A stretch of 42,595 nt of DNA from Oscillospiraceae bacterium (GTDB taxonomy: Bacteria; Bacillota; Clostridia; Oscillospirales; Acutalibacteraceae), in contig JALCPO010000010.1 in the NCBI GenBank assembly GCA_022650455.1, positions 1-42,595 on the forward strand, in the 5' to 3' direction. The translations under genes and the position numbers were made by a program. The notes beneath the pieces are model-generated. The model was given only the letters and a program-made list of their open reading frames with translations. It did not search any database and was not told where the DNA came from. Positions 31,011 to 40,149 of this stretch are shown piece after piece (position 1 is the first letter of the stretch; each line of letters starts with the position of its first letter).

Positions 31011-32059
31011 TCGTCTTTCCCCTTTTCGGCGATCCAGATCAGCCGGGCAATCAGCTTTTCCATCACGGTTCTCCGGTCCCCGCGTGCGCCTTTCAGGGCC
31101 ATGTCGGCTTCCAGTAGCACGTTCAGGCATTGCCGCAGCGTCTCCGCGGAATAGTTTCCCGCTTCGCGCTCCGCATGGGTAAGGCGGAATTCCTTGCGGG
31201 CATAATTGAAGTGCTTCGCCGGCTCCGCCGCCGAAAAGCCGCTCTGCACCGAAACCTTGACGCGGTACAGGTCAAGGTATGCGCCGGAAAGCACCGCCAG
31301 CACGGCAACCGGCTCCTCATTCTGGGAAAAAAGCTGGTCCAGAATGCGGTAGGCCCTGTCGCTGTTCCCCGCCAGAATCGCCTTGGAAAGGTCGAAAACG
31401 CGCGCGTCCAGGTTCTTAACCGTGAGCAGGTCCGCCATTTCGGACGTAACCTCCCCGCTTCCGGCATAAGCGCACAGTTTTTCCAGCTCGTTCCGGGCGG
31501 TCTGCATATCCGTGCCGCAGAGGCCGAGGACGCGCGCGGCCACGGGACGGGAAAGCCCGCACCCGCGTTTGGCCGCGCCGGCGCAGAGGAGCTTTTCGAG
31601 CTGCGCCGGCGTCCGCTTCCGGATGGGCACCGTCGCCCCGGCCTTGTTCGCTTTTGTGAGAAACTTTTTCCAGTTTTTATCCCGCCGTTCGTCGAAATCG
31701 AACGCGAGCAGATAAATTACCAGCACACAGGAATCGGGAAGGCCGTCGAGAAGCTCCCACAGCTTCTGTATCTCCGCCCCGCGCATGGCGTTGACATCGA
31801 GATCTGCCACGGCCACGCACTTCCGCTCCGCCATCACCGGCAGGGCTTCCACGGCGGCGGCAATCCGGTCGACGCCGGTGTCGCCGCCGTCAAATTTCTG
31901 CAGATTGAAATCTTTCGGCCCCTTCGCCCCCGCTTTCTGCATCAGGCGGTGCGCGTAATATCCCACCAGATATTTTTCCTCGCCGTACAGAAAATACAGC
32001 TTGGCAAAATCGGATTTCTCAATCTGCTTTTTTAGTTCCGTTTCGGTTATTTCCGGCAT
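31007..32059 (-). CDS. holA: DNA polymerase III delta subunit
   Basis: The 350-residue protein matches HolA, the clamp-loader subunit that opens the sliding clamp: YFLYGEEKYLVGYYAHRL near the N terminus, VIYLLAFDFDERRDKNWKKF, ELEKLCAYAG and LFDLSKAIL-type helices (here VFDLSKAILAGNSDRAYRIL). A C-terminal collar domain follows, ending near YSAETLRQCLNVLLEADMAL. It starts directly after comEC with no spacer (stop and start abut) and overlaps rnmV, so the three are one transcript. Order comEC-holA is the classical arrangement in Firmicutes. Confidence 0.9.
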   Translation of the reverse strand: MPEITETELKKQIEKSDFAKLYFLYGEEKYLVGYYAHRLMQKAGAKGPKDFNLQKFDGGDTGVDRIAAAVEALPVMAERKCVAVADLDVNAMRGAEIQKLWELLDGLPDSCVLVIYLLAFDFDERRDKNWKKFLTKANKAGATVPIRKRTPAQLEKLLCAGAAKRGCGLSRPVAARVLGLCGTDMQTARNELEKLCAYAGSGEVTSEMADLLTVKNLDARVFDLSKAILAGNSDRAYRILDQLFSQNEEPVAVLAVLSGAYLDLYRVKVSVQSGFSAAEPAKHFNYARKEFRLTHAEREAGNYSAETLRQCLNVLLEADMALKGARGDRRTVMEKLIARLIWIAEKGKDD

Positions 32060-34288
32060 TTACGGCTCCCTCCTGACCGACAGCATCCGTCCGCCTCGCA
32101 GTTCCAGCACCAGATTTCCGTACCCGCCCGTCCAGACAGAGCGCCGCTCCCTTATGGTCTCCGCCGACTTCGCGAGATCGTCCCCGTCCATGGAAAAGAC
32201 CGTGCAGGCCGGGCGGACCGTTTCCGCCGCGCCGACGGCGGCGCCGGAAACCAAAAAGTCGGGGTTTCGCCAGCTTTCCGGCAGGGCGGAAAAATCGGTT
32301 CCGTCCGGGCAGACGGCGACGGAAACGCCGTCCGCGGTAATTCGGGCGGCCGAGACCTTCGGCCCTGCCAGAATCTCCACGCGGACGTTGCTCCAAAGCG
32401 TCATCTCCGCTTCCGACCGGTACAGCGACGTCCGGGCGGAAGCCGCGGCCGCCTTTTGAACGAAACCGTCCGCGCGGGCGTCCCGCTGCGCGATAAGGCT
32501 CGCAGGGCGGAACCGGGACGCAAGGCCCGCCGCGCAGGCGGATTCGTCGCGGTCCTCCGTCAGCAGGACCAAGCCGTCCAGCCGTCCCACATTCTCCCCG
32601 CTCAGATAGGAAAGGACCAGCCCCGGATTATAGCTGCCGCACCCGACGACCGCCGCATGCCCGCCGCGCGTCAGCACCGCGCAGACGCCCGACCCGACGT
32701 CCAGCACGGCGACCCGGGTCACGTTCCTCTGTGCAAGCTGGAAGGAAAACATTCCAACCAGCAGGACGATGGCGGACAGGCAGGCCGCCTGCGGAAACAG
32801 CTTCTTCCCTTTCGCAAGGGCGAGCGCCGCGGCAAACAGAAGCACCGTCCCGGAAAGCCACAGGATCACAAACCCGCGCTGCGCCGAAACGCTTGCAAGT
32901 GGGATGCGGGCCAGCCACGCTGCGCAGTTCCGCATATACTTCGCCAGCAGCCCGGACGCAAGCGCAAACGGCATGGCGAGGTACGACTGCGGCAGAAAAA
33001 GATTGATCAGCGCGGCCGCCGCCCCGAACCCCATCAGCAGCGACGACGGAACCAGCTCCAGAAGGTTTGCCAGCGGGGCGACCAGAGACACCGTCCCGAA
33101 GCTCAGCAAAATAATTGGGAGCGTGAACAGCGTCGCGCCGGCGGAAGTGGCGAACACGCCGCTGATCCCCTTCACCGCCGGGCTGAGGGCCCGGACTTTG
33201 TCCAGCTTCCCGTTCAGGAACCCCGCGATCGGCCCGGTGCAGAGGATCAGGCCGAGCGTGGCGAAAAACGAGAGCAGGAAGCCGACGTCCGCGGCGGCGT
33301 ACGGGTTTGCCAGACAGATCAGCAGCCCGGCCGCGCACAGCGAATTGAGAGGGTCGGCGCGGCGCGAAACCAGCGGGGCTACAAGGCAGAGAAGGCACAT
33401 CACCCCGCTCCGGGTCACCGACGGCACAAAGCAGGTGACCGCCATGAAACCGAAAACCCCGCCCATGGCAATCGCGGCGGCCGGCTTTTTCGGCACATGG
33501 AGAAACAGCAGCAGGAAAATCAGCAGCTCGGCGATCGTGGCCATGTGCAGGCCGGAGACGGACAGGATGTGCGAAATTCCGTTCGTCCGGAAATCCGCCG
33601 TCAGCGTATTGGAAAGGCCGTCGGTGTCCCCCAGCAGGATCCCGTTCACCAGCGAAGCCTCCTCCGGCGGAAGCATGCCTTCGACGGATTTCAGCATAGC
33701 CTGCCGGAACTTCAGCGCGTAATAATACGGCGGCCTGGCATCCGGCGGGGAAACGGCCATGCCCGCGGAACCGTCCGGGTATGCGAACATCAAAATGCCT
33801 TTGGAAGCGTAATAGCCGCGCGAGGAATACCCTTCCCCGCCGGGCGGGAGAAACAGGCGGATTTTGCCTTTGATGCGGGAATACGGCTCCACGCCCAGGC
33901 CGTTCTGCGACGACAGGCGGATCTTAAAATTCCCCGGCGCGTTTTGGCCCGCCACGGCGTCCACCCGCACCACATAGTACCAGCGGCCGTACCGGCGGCT
34001 CGGGAGCTCGCAGACCGTGCCCTCTATGACCTCGTCCTTTCCGTCCAGCGCGCGCGGCGGCTCCACGGCAAAATGCGACCAGGCGCAGAAGCTGCCCAGC
34101 GCAGCCGCCGCCGTGAGAAAGGCCAGCGGCAAAACCACCGCTTTCCGCGTGCGCCAGTAAACGAACGTGACGGCAAAGCCCGCGAGGCAGACCCACAGCA
34201 GGACGAACGAAACACCCGCCCCGAAAAAGACGGCGGCCGCGAGCGTCAGCAGATAGCAAAAGCCCACCAACACCAGCGGCCGTTTCAT
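32060..34288 (-). CDS. comEC: ComEC/Rec2 DNA uptake channel, degenerate MBL domain
   Basis: The 742-residue membrane protein has an N-terminal OB-like domain after the first helices (IEGTVCELPSRRYGRWYYVV), and the competence core with NGILLGDTDGLSNTLTADF and GISHILSVSGLHMA. Many hydrophobic helices follow (through about residue 510), then a C-terminal metallo-beta-lactamase-like domain. ComEC forms the channel for single-stranded DNA during transformation, and the MBL domain is thought to degrade the other strand. Here that domain starts as VAVLDVGSGV, but the metal motif expected as H-x-H-x-D-H reads TEDRDES, so its nuclease site looks lost. It is followed at once by holA. Confidence 0.9.
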   Translation of the reverse strand: MKRPLVLVGFCYLLTLAAAVFFGAGVSFVLLWVCLAGFAVTFVYWRTRKAVVLPLAFLTAAAALGSFCAWSHFAVEPPRALDGKDEVIEGTVCELPSRRYGRWYYVVRVDAVAGQNAPGNFKIRLSSQNGLGVEPYSRIKGKIRLFLPPGGEGYSSRGYYASKGILMFAYPDGSAGMAVSPPDARPPYYYALKFRQAMLKSVEGMLPPEEASLVNGILLGDTDGLSNTLTADFRTNGISHILSVSGLHMATIAELLIFLLLFLHVPKKPAAAIAMGGVFGFMAVTCFVPSVTRSGVMCLLCLVAPLVSRRADPLNSLCAAGLLICLANPYAAADVGFLLSFFATLGLILCTGPIAGFLNGKLDKVRALSPAVKGISGVFATSAGATLFTLPIILLSFGTVSLVAPLANLLELVPSSLLMGFGAAAALINLFLPQSYLAMPFALASGLLAKYMRNCAAWLARIPLASVSAQRGFVILWLSGTVLLFAAALALAKGKKLFPQAACLSAIVLLVGMFSFQLAQRNVTRVAVLDVGSGVCAVLTRGGHAAVVGCGSYNPGLVLSYLSGENVGRLDGLVLLTEDRDESACAAGLASRFRPASLIAQRDARADGFVQKAAAASARTSLYRSEAEMTLWSNVRVEILAGPKVSAARITADGVSVAVCPDGTDFSALPESWRNPDFLVSGAAVGAAETVRPACTVFSMDGDDLAKSAETIRERRSVWTGGYGNLVLELRGGRMLSVRREP

Positions 34289-34314
34289 GTAATCTCCCCC
34301 GAATCCGTGTCTGT

Positions 34315-34857
34315 CTACTTGAAGAACAGAGGCAGCGGCTCAAGATAAATGATGTCCTTGCGGTCTTTCGCGTCGCCTTCCGCCAGGACGCAGGCCCGGC
34401 CGATGATCTTCCCGCCGTAGCGGTTCACGAGGCTCTCCATGGCCGCGAGGGACTCCCCGGTGCTGATGACGTCGTCCACGATCAGGACGCGTTTCCCGCG
34501 CAGGACCCTTTCATCCTCTTCCGAAAGGAACAGCTTCTGCACATGGTCCGTCGTGATGGATTTGACTTCGACGGAGATGGGGTTCCGCATGTAGGCCTTC
34601 ACGCTTTTGCGGGCGACGACGTATTTGCCGCAGCCCTGGCGCGCCATTTCATAGCAAAGCGGGATGCCCTTGGTTTCCGCCGTCACCACCACGTCGTGCT
34701 CCGGGCATTTCGCGAGGAGAGCGGCGGCGGTCTTTTCCGTCAGCTCCACGTCCCCGAGCATGATGAACCCGGCGATGTCGAGGTGCTCGTCAATCGGGCA
34801 GATGGGAAGCTGCCGCTCGCAGCCCGCAATGGTCATTTTGTAGTATTTTCCGCTCAT
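34315..34857 (-). CDS. Phosphoribosyltransferase (adenine/xanthine PRT-like)
   Basis: The 180-residue protein has the type I PRT signature VLIVDDVISTGES for PRPP binding, a hood region with VELTEKTAAALLAKCP, and VVVTAETKGIPLCYEMARQG. The match is closest to adenine/xanthine PRTs that salvage purine bases to nucleotides; the true base cannot be told from sequence. A TATTTTTG-like AT stretch separates it from the HIT gene upstream (35 bp), and comEC follows 26 bp later, so it is part of the same operon. Confidence 0.85.
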   Translation of the reverse strand: MSGKYYKMTIAGCERQLPICPIDEHLDIAGFIMLGDVELTEKTAAALLAKCPEHDVVVTAETKGIPLCYEMARQGCGKYVVARKSVKAYMRNPISVEVKSITTDHVQKLFLSEEDERVLRGKRVLIVDDVISTGESLAAMESLVNRYGGKIIGRACVLAEGDAKDRKDIIYLEPLPLFFK

Positions 34858-34892
34858 GATCGAATCGACCTTTCAAAAATATTCGGCGGCGC

Positions 34893-35231
34893 TTAGCCCG
34901 GAGGCCACTTCATCGAACGCCCGCCCAGAAGATGGAAATGCAGGTGCGGGACCGTCTGGCCCCCGTCCTTTCCGGCGTTGCAGACAATGCGGAAGCCGGT
35001 GTCCAGGTGCTTTTCCGCCGCCAGCCTCGCGGCGACCTCGTAAATGTGCGCCACAATGGCGCTGTTTTCCGCGGTGATCTCGGCGGCCGACCCGATATGC
35101 TCTTTCGGAATAATCAGGATATGCACCGGCGCCTGCGGCTGAAGGTCGTAAAACGCCAGCACTTTGTCGTCCTCATATGCTTTCTTGCTGGGAATTTCTC
35201 CCTTTGCGATTTTACAGAATACGCAGTCCAT
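34893..35231 (-). CDS. HIT-family nucleotide hydrolase (HinT-like)
   Basis: The 112-residue protein matches HinT: MDCVFCKIAKGEIPSKKAYE with a CxxC start, LAFYDLQPQAPVHILIIPKE, and the catalytic histidine triad HLHFHLLGG near the C terminus. HIT proteins hydrolyse nucleoside phosphoramidates and similar adducts, in some cases aminoacyl-adenylates, which is of interest behind alaS. The ATG chosen has GGAGGGGC upstream; the frame opens 6 codons earlier without support. Confidence 0.9.
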   Translation of the reverse strand: MDCVFCKIAKGEIPSKKAYEDDKVLAFYDLQPQAPVHILIIPKEHIGSAAEITAENSAIVAHIYEVAARLAAEKHLDTGFRIVCNAGKDGGQTVPHLHFHLLGGRSMKWPPG

Positions 35232-35267
35232 CTTGCCCCTCCTTTGCACGGCACCATCATTATAATC

Positions 35268-37907
35268 TTATTTTACCATATCCGCAACGATTTTTTCGAC
35301 TGCGGCAAGGGCCCCGTCCAACCGGGAAAGGTCCTTCGCACCGGCCATGGCGCTCTCCGGGCGGCCGCCTCCGCCGCCCCCGGCGAGCGCCGCGACCTGC
35401 CGCACGATCTTGCCCGCGTGGGCGCCTTTCGCCCGGGCGTCCTTCCCGGCGCAGGCGGCGATGTTTGCCTTCCCGCCGTTCACGCCGGCGATGACGGCGA
35501 CGCAGTTCTGCGAACGCTCCAGCACCTTGTCGCACATCACGCGCAGGGCCGCCGGCTCCACGCCCTCGACTTTCGCGGTGACGACCTTGACGCCCCCGGC
35601 GTCCTTTGCGGTACCGAGCAGGTTCTCGACCCGGACGGCCGCGAGCCTTGCGTTCAGCGACTCGATCTCGCGGTCCTTTTCCTTCAGCTCGGCCGTCGTC
35701 TGCCCGGCTTTGCGGGCCAGGTCGGCGGGGCTGTTCAGCTTGAGGGCTTCCGCGGCCTGCGCGATTTCCTTCTGGGCGCCGTCCAGCAGGGCGAGCACGT
35801 TCGTGCCGGTCACGGCCTCGATGCGGCGCACGCCCGCGGCGGCGGAGCTTTCGGAAACGATCTTGAACAGGCCGATCTGCGCCGTGTTGCCGACATGGGT
35901 GCCGCCGCAGAATTCCTTCGAAAAGTCCCCGGCGGAAACGACGCGGACGACCTTGCCGTATTTTTCACCGAACAGCGCCACGGCGCCGAGCTTTTTCGCT
36001 TCCTCGATCGGCATTTCGCGGCTTTCGACCGGAACCGCGCTCAGGACGACCCGGTTGACCGTCCGCTCCACGTTCCGCAGCTCTTCCCCGGTCATGGCGG
36101 CGAAATGGGTAAAGTCGAAGCGGACGCGCTTTTCGTCGACCAGCTGCCCGGCCTGTTCCACGTGGGTGCCGAGCACCTTCCGCAGCGCCGCCTGCAGCAG
36201 GTGGGCCGCCGTGTGGTTGCGCATAACCGCTCTGCGGCGTTCCTCGTCCACCGCCGCCCGGACGGTTTCGCCGGTGCGGATGGTTCCGGCCCTGACCGAA
36301 GCGCGGTGCAGGTAGTTCTTCGCGTGGTTCTTTGTGGTGCCGGTCACTTTCAGGACGGCACCGTCCGACTCGAGGGAGCCGGTGTCCCCCACCTGGCCTC
36401 CGCCCTCGCCGTAGAACGGGGTCCGGTCGAGGACGACCGCGACGTCGTCTCCGGCCGTGGCGGATTCGACCCGTTCGCCGTCTTTAAGGACGGCGAGCAC
36501 TTTCGCCTCCGCTTGCATGGTCTCGTAGCCGAGGAACTCCGTTTCCGGGACGCCGTCGAGGAGGCTGTTTTCCCCGGCCCACGCGTCCGCGCCGGCGTTC
36601 CCTCGCGCAGCTCTGGCGCGCTCGCGCTGCTCGCGCATCCGGCGGTCGAACTCCCTTTCATCCACGGTAAGGCCTCGCTCCGCGACGATCTCCTTCGTGA
36701 GGTCGATCGGGAACCCGTAGGTGTCGCTCAGGCGGAACGCGTCCGCGCCGGGGAAAACCTTCCTGCCCGCCCGGAGGGTCTCGTCCACATAGCCGTTCAG
36801 AAGCTGAAGGCCCTGGTCGATGGTCTTTGCGAAGCTCTCCTCTTCCACGCGGATCAGCTTCGTGATCATATCGCGCTTTTCCGCAAGCTCCGGATAAGCG
36901 TTTTCGTTCTCATGGATCACCGTGTCCGCGACCTGATAGAGGAACGCGCCGCGCAGCCCGAGCAGGCGACCGTGGCGCGCCGCCCGGCGGAGCAGGCGGC
37001 GGAGGACGTAGCCTCTGCCCTCGTTCGAGGGCATGACGCCGTCGCCGATCATGAAGGCGGCGCCGCGGATGTGGTCGGTGATGACGCGCAGGGAAATATC
37101 CTTTTTCGGGTCCTCGCCGTACTTAACGCCGGAAAGGCGGCAGACGTGCTTCATGATGTTCTGCACAGTGTCGACGAGGAACAGGTTATCCACGTTCTGC
37201 ATGATGCAGGCGAGACGTTCCAGGCCCATGCCGGTGTCGATATTCGGGTGCTCCATCGGCGGGTAATGCCCCTTGCCGTCGCTGTTGAACTGCGAAAAAA
37301 CGACGTTCCAGAATTCCACGTAGCGGTCGCAGTCGCAGCCCACGCCGCAGGTCGGCTTGCCGCAGCCGTATTTCTCCCCGCGGTCGAAATAGATCTCGGA
37401 GCAAGGGCCGCAGGGGCCGGAGCCGTGCTCCCAGAAATTATCCTCTTTGCCGAGGCGCACGATGCGCGCCGGGTCCACGCCGACCTCCTTCGTCCAGATG
37501 TCGAACGCCTCGTCGTCGTCCCGGTAGATGGTGACCCACAGCTTTTCGACCGGGAGCTCCAGCGCCCTGGTGCAGAACTCCCACGCCCAGGCCGTGGCCT
37601 CGTGCTTGAAATAATCGCCGAACGAAAAGTTGCCGAGCATCTCGAAGAACGTGCCGTGGCGGTCCGTGATGCCGACGTTCTCGATGTCGCCCGTGCGGAT
37701 GCATTTCTGACAGGTCGTCACGCGCCTGCGCGGAGGCGTCACCTCGCCGGTAAAGTACTTTTTCATCGGCGCCATGCCGGAGTTGATCAGCAGCAGACTG
37801 TTGTCATCCTTCGGGATCAGGGAAAAGCTCGGCAGCCGCAGATGCCCCTTCGACTCAAAAAACGACAGATACTTTTCGCGAAGTTCATTCAGTCCCGTCC
37901 ATTTCAT
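35268..37907 (-). CDS. alaS: Alanyl-tRNA synthetase
   Basis: The 879-residue protein is a full-length AlaRS. It opens with MKWTGLNELREKYLSFFESK and contains the class II core (FFEMLGNFSFGDYF), a Cys-rich insertion around CGPCSEIYF, and the editing site with NHTAAHLLQAAL and CGGTHVGNTAQIG. The C-Ala domain ends in a Gly-rich stretch and RPESAMAGAKD. It charges tRNA-Ala and clears mischarged Ser/Gly. The ATG at 37907 fits the family N terminus and has GGAGAG upstream; an ATG 6 codons earlier lacks a good signal. It is controlled by a T-box leader and is followed by the HIT gene. Confidence 0.95.
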   Translation of the reverse strand: MKWTGLNELREKYLSFFESKGHLRLPSFSLIPKDDNSLLLINSGMAPMKKYFTGEVTPPRRRVTTCQKCIRTGDIENVGITDRHGTFFEMLGNFSFGDYFKHEATAWAWEFCTRALELPVEKLWVTIYRDDDEAFDIWTKEVGVDPARIVRLGKEDNFWEHGSGPCGPCSEIYFDRGEKYGCGKPTCGVGCDCDRYVEFWNVVFSQFNSDGKGHYPPMEHPNIDTGMGLERLACIMQNVDNLFLVDTVQNIMKHVCRLSGVKYGEDPKKDISLRVITDHIRGAAFMIGDGVMPSNEGRGYVLRRLLRRAARHGRLLGLRGAFLYQVADTVIHENENAYPELAEKRDMITKLIRVEEESFAKTIDQGLQLLNGYVDETLRAGRKVFPGADAFRLSDTYGFPIDLTKEIVAERGLTVDEREFDRRMREQRERARAARGNAGADAWAGENSLLDGVPETEFLGYETMQAEAKVLAVLKDGERVESATAGDDVAVVLDRTPFYGEGGGQVGDTGSLESDGAVLKVTGTTKNHAKNYLHRASVRAGTIRTGETVRAAVDEERRRAVMRNHTAAHLLQAALRKVLGTHVEQAGQLVDEKRVRFDFTHFAAMTGEELRNVERTVNRVVLSAVPVESREMPIEEAKKLGAVALFGEKYGKVVRVVSAGDFSKEFCGGTHVGNTAQIGLFKIVSESSAAAGVRRIEAVTGTNVLALLDGAQKEIAQAAEALKLNSPADLARKAGQTTAELKEKDREIESLNARLAAVRVENLLGTAKDAGGVKVVTAKVEGVEPAALRVMCDKVLERSQNCVAVIAGVNGGKANIAACAGKDARAKGAHAGKIVRQVAALAGGGGGGRPESAMAGAKDLSRLDGALAAVEKIVADMVK

Positions 37908-38152
37908 ACGCTTTTTTCTCTCCATTTCCGTCCGTATCGGCCCGGCCCCGCCCCGGAAAAGAACGCATTTCCGGTTCCATGGTCTGCCCGCTGAAAAGTC
38001 CTTCCATAATACCCGCCAACAGGGGGAAAATTTAGCCCGTGGAAGCTAATTTTTAAACAATAAATTATTTTTCCCCAATTTGTCCCGTTCGGCCCCGGTA
38101 ATATGGAAAAAGACAGCCTTCCGGCGTTCCCCGCAGAGCCTGACCGCCGTGC

Positions 38153-38195
38153 AAAAAAATAAGACTTCCCCGCCCCATGGGACGGAAAAATCCGT
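38153..38195 (-). terminator. T-box-regulated terminator
   Basis: On the - strand GGATTTTTCCGTCC can pair with GGGCGGGGAAGTCT across a CATG loop (with several G-U pairs) and is followed by TATTTTTTT. The 5' arm overlaps the end of the antiterminator region, as required for the switch. Confidence 0.75.
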
Positions 38196-38391
38196 GGTAC
38201 CACCCAAATTGCGCCAGGATCGGCGCCGCTCGAATCCCTTAACGCGGGAAACGCCGCGCCTCTCCGGCACGGGGCTCGGGGCCGGCTTCCGCACGGCTTC
38301 CGTGAGAACCTTCCACCGCCGGTTCCCTCTCTTTGCCGGAATCCCCGTGTTTTTTGCCCTTCGTCGCCTTTTTGATTCATTTTTTGAATGC
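38153..38391 (-). ncRNA. T-box leader of alaS
   Basis: The - strand leader contains the T-box sequence TTTGGGTGGTACCACGG (- strand, at about 38192-38209) preceded by a Stem I with GAGAGGGAACC paired to GGTTCTC. Two GCC triplets, each within GGAAGCCG (38295-38297 and 38284-38286), are candidate Ala specifier codons. Uncharged tRNA-Ala would stabilise the antiterminator and allow alaS transcription. About 245 bp between the terminator and the alaS start hold nothing I recognise. Confidence 0.88.
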
Positions 38392-38397
38392 TTTTTC

Positions 38398-38426
38398 AGT
38401 ATAAACCGGAAGGGCGCAAAAGTCAA
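38398..38426 (-). promoter_or_regulatory. Promoter of the T-box/alaS operon
   Basis: On the - strand TTGACT (38421-38426) and TATACT (38398-38403) are separated by 17 bp, downstream of the pbp stop codon. The transcript would start near 38391. Confidence 0.85.
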
Positions 38427-38498
38427 CGGGTATTCCGGGCGCGCGGAAAAAGACGACGCCCCCCTTTTCCGCGCAGATGCGGCGGGCCGGGACACCGG

Positions 38499-40106
38499 TC
38501 ATGACCCGGCGGAAAGGCGGTACAGCCCGTCGGCAAGGTCGCGGAAAACCGGGCCGCAGGTGGCTCCGCCCCCGTCGCCGCCCTCCGCGAAGACCACGAC
38601 GGCATAGCGCGGGTTTTCATAGGGACAGAAGCCGGCGAACCATGACTCCACCGTTTCGACGCCGTTTACGAACTTGCCCGTCTGGGCGGTGGCGGTTTTC
38701 GCCCCGGCCGTGGTGAGAGACGGCTTGCCCTTGCGGCTGGTGCCGGAGTCGATGGACGCCTTCATAAAATCCCGCAGAAGCCCCGCGGTCTTTTCGGACA
38801 TCACGCGCGTCCCCTGCTGCGGCCCGGCCCTTTCGGTGAACTGCTTCTTGTCGTTCACCAGCCCTTCGTACAGGTACGGCTGCGTAAACTTGCCGTCCGA
38901 GGCGATCGCGTTGACCATGGCGGCGACCTGGAGCGGCGTAGCGGTCAGATCGCCCTGTCCGAAGGAAAAATTTGCCAGGGCGCGGGGAACCTTCAGGCTG
39001 TTCAGATCGGGCAGGACGCCCGGGTCGGGGCTCATGCCGGGCGCGATGGGAGACGAACGGCCGAAGCCCAGCTTCCGCGCCATCTGCAGAAAGTCCGCCT
39101 GCGGGACCTTCTGCATCAGATGGACAAAATAGGTGTTGCAGGAATTCGCGATGGCCTGCTTCATGTTCTCCGTCCCATGGCTCTGGCCGTTGAAGCAATG
39201 GAAAGCCGCACCGTCGACCTCGATGGAGCCGGTGCAGGTGTAGGTCTCGTCGGGGGAGATGCCGTACTCCAGGGCGGACGCGGCGGCGGCCAGCTTGAAC
39301 ACGGACCCGACGCTGTAGGCGGACGTGGCGCGGTTGAGCAGGGGGGAATCCGCGGAATTCAGCACCGACGCCACCCGGTTCGGGGAGAACGACGGCAGGC
39401 TGACCATGGCGCGGATCTTTCCGGACGGGACTTCCAGCACGACGACCGCCCCTTTTTTGAGGTACTTCGCGGCGGACTGCTCCGCGAGGGCCTGGACGGA
39501 CCGGTCGAGCGTGAGGACAACGCCGCCGTTCTGCAGGGCGGAGGCGTCGGACACGGTCCGCCGCTCCCGGGAAAGGACGCGGTTCATCGCGTCCACGGGA
39601 TAGGAAACCGTGATCTTCCCCCGATTTCCGGAGAGCTGGCGGTCGAACGCCTTCTCAACCCCGGCGGCGCCGTTCCCGGAGCCGTCAAGGTAGCCGAGGA
39701 CATGCACCGCGGTCTGGCGGTCGGCATAACGCTTTTTCAGGGAAAAGACGTCGATGCCGGGCACGGAAATTTTTTTGGGAAGCTTCAGGGTAAACGGCCT
39801 GCCCGCGGTCAGCAGCGTATAGACCGGCTTCATTTCGGACGGAGAGAGGACCCGGCTCAGCGCGTTCGCGGCCTCGATCGACGGAACCGCCGCCGCGGCG
39901 TACTCCGCTTCGCCGTCCCCCGTGAGGGCGTTCAGGCTGCTGTCGTAGACCGTGCCGCGCAGGGAAGCGACCGTGACGTCGAACGTCTGCTGCTGCGCGG
40001 CGGCTTCCGCAAGCTGGACACCGCCGGAAAGCCGGAAAATGGTCAGGGCGCAGAAAAACATGGCCAGAGTAAAGGTAAAAAACAGGACTGCCGTACGTTT
40101 TGCCAT
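38499..40106 (-). CDS. Class B penicillin-binding protein (FtsI/SpoVD-like transpeptidase)
   Basis: The 535-residue protein has one N-terminal membrane helix (AVLFFTFTLAMFFCALTIF), a dimerisation/pedestal domain (SLRGTVYDSSLNAL), and a transpeptidase domain with the active Ser in SVGSVFK and the SxN motif in ANSCNTYF. The third motif reads AKTATAQTG instead of the usual KTG, with Ala in place of Gly. It cross-links peptidoglycan in division or sporulation; which of the two cannot be told. It is short for the class (no PASTA domains). The start follows a hairpin that contains its GGGGG Shine-Dalgarno. Confidence 0.85.
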   Translation of the reverse strand: MAKRTAVLFFTFTLAMFFCALTIFRLSGGVQLAEAAAQQQTFDVTVASLRGTVYDSSLNALTGDGEAEYAAAAVPSIEAANALSRVLSPSEMKPVYTLLTAGRPFTLKLPKKISVPGIDVFSLKKRYADRQTAVHVLGYLDGSGNGAAGVEKAFDRQLSGNRGKITVSYPVDAMNRVLSRERRTVSDASALQNGGVVLTLDRSVQALAEQSAAKYLKKGAVVVLEVPSGKIRAMVSLPSFSPNRVASVLNSADSPLLNRATSAYSVGSVFKLAAAASALEYGISPDETYTCTGSIEVDGAAFHCFNGQSHGTENMKQAIANSCNTYFVHLMQKVPQADFLQMARKLGFGRSSPIAPGMSPDPGVLPDLNSLKVPRALANFSFGQGDLTATPLQVAAMVNAIASDGKFTQPYLYEGLVNDKKQFTERAGPQQGTRVMSEKTAGLLRDFMKASIDSGTSRKGKPSLTTAGAKTATAQTGKFVNGVETVESWFAGFCPYENPRYAVVVFAEGGDGGGATCGPVFRDLADGLYRLSAGS

Positions 40107-40113
40107 AAAAAGA

Positions 40114-40144
40114 CCCCCGTGGGGCTATTTTTGCCCAACGGGGG
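40114..40144 (-). terminator. Hairpin between the U32 and PBP genes
   Basis: CCCCCGT (40114-40120) pairs with ACGGGGG (40138-40144), and GGGC with GCCC inside. It is followed by TCTTTTT on the - strand and ATTTTTT on the + strand. On the - strand it begins 5 nt after the U32 stop, and the T-run ends at the PBP start codon. The 3' stem arm is the only plausible Shine-Dalgarno for PBP, so it may also limit PBP translation. Confidence 0.7.
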
Positions 40145-40149
40145 ATTTT

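Noticed and set aside
38499-40106. PBP thought inactive because KTG reads KTA
   Set aside because: SxxK and SxN are intact and I recall KTATAQTG in other clostridial class B PBPs, so this is probably a lineage variant.
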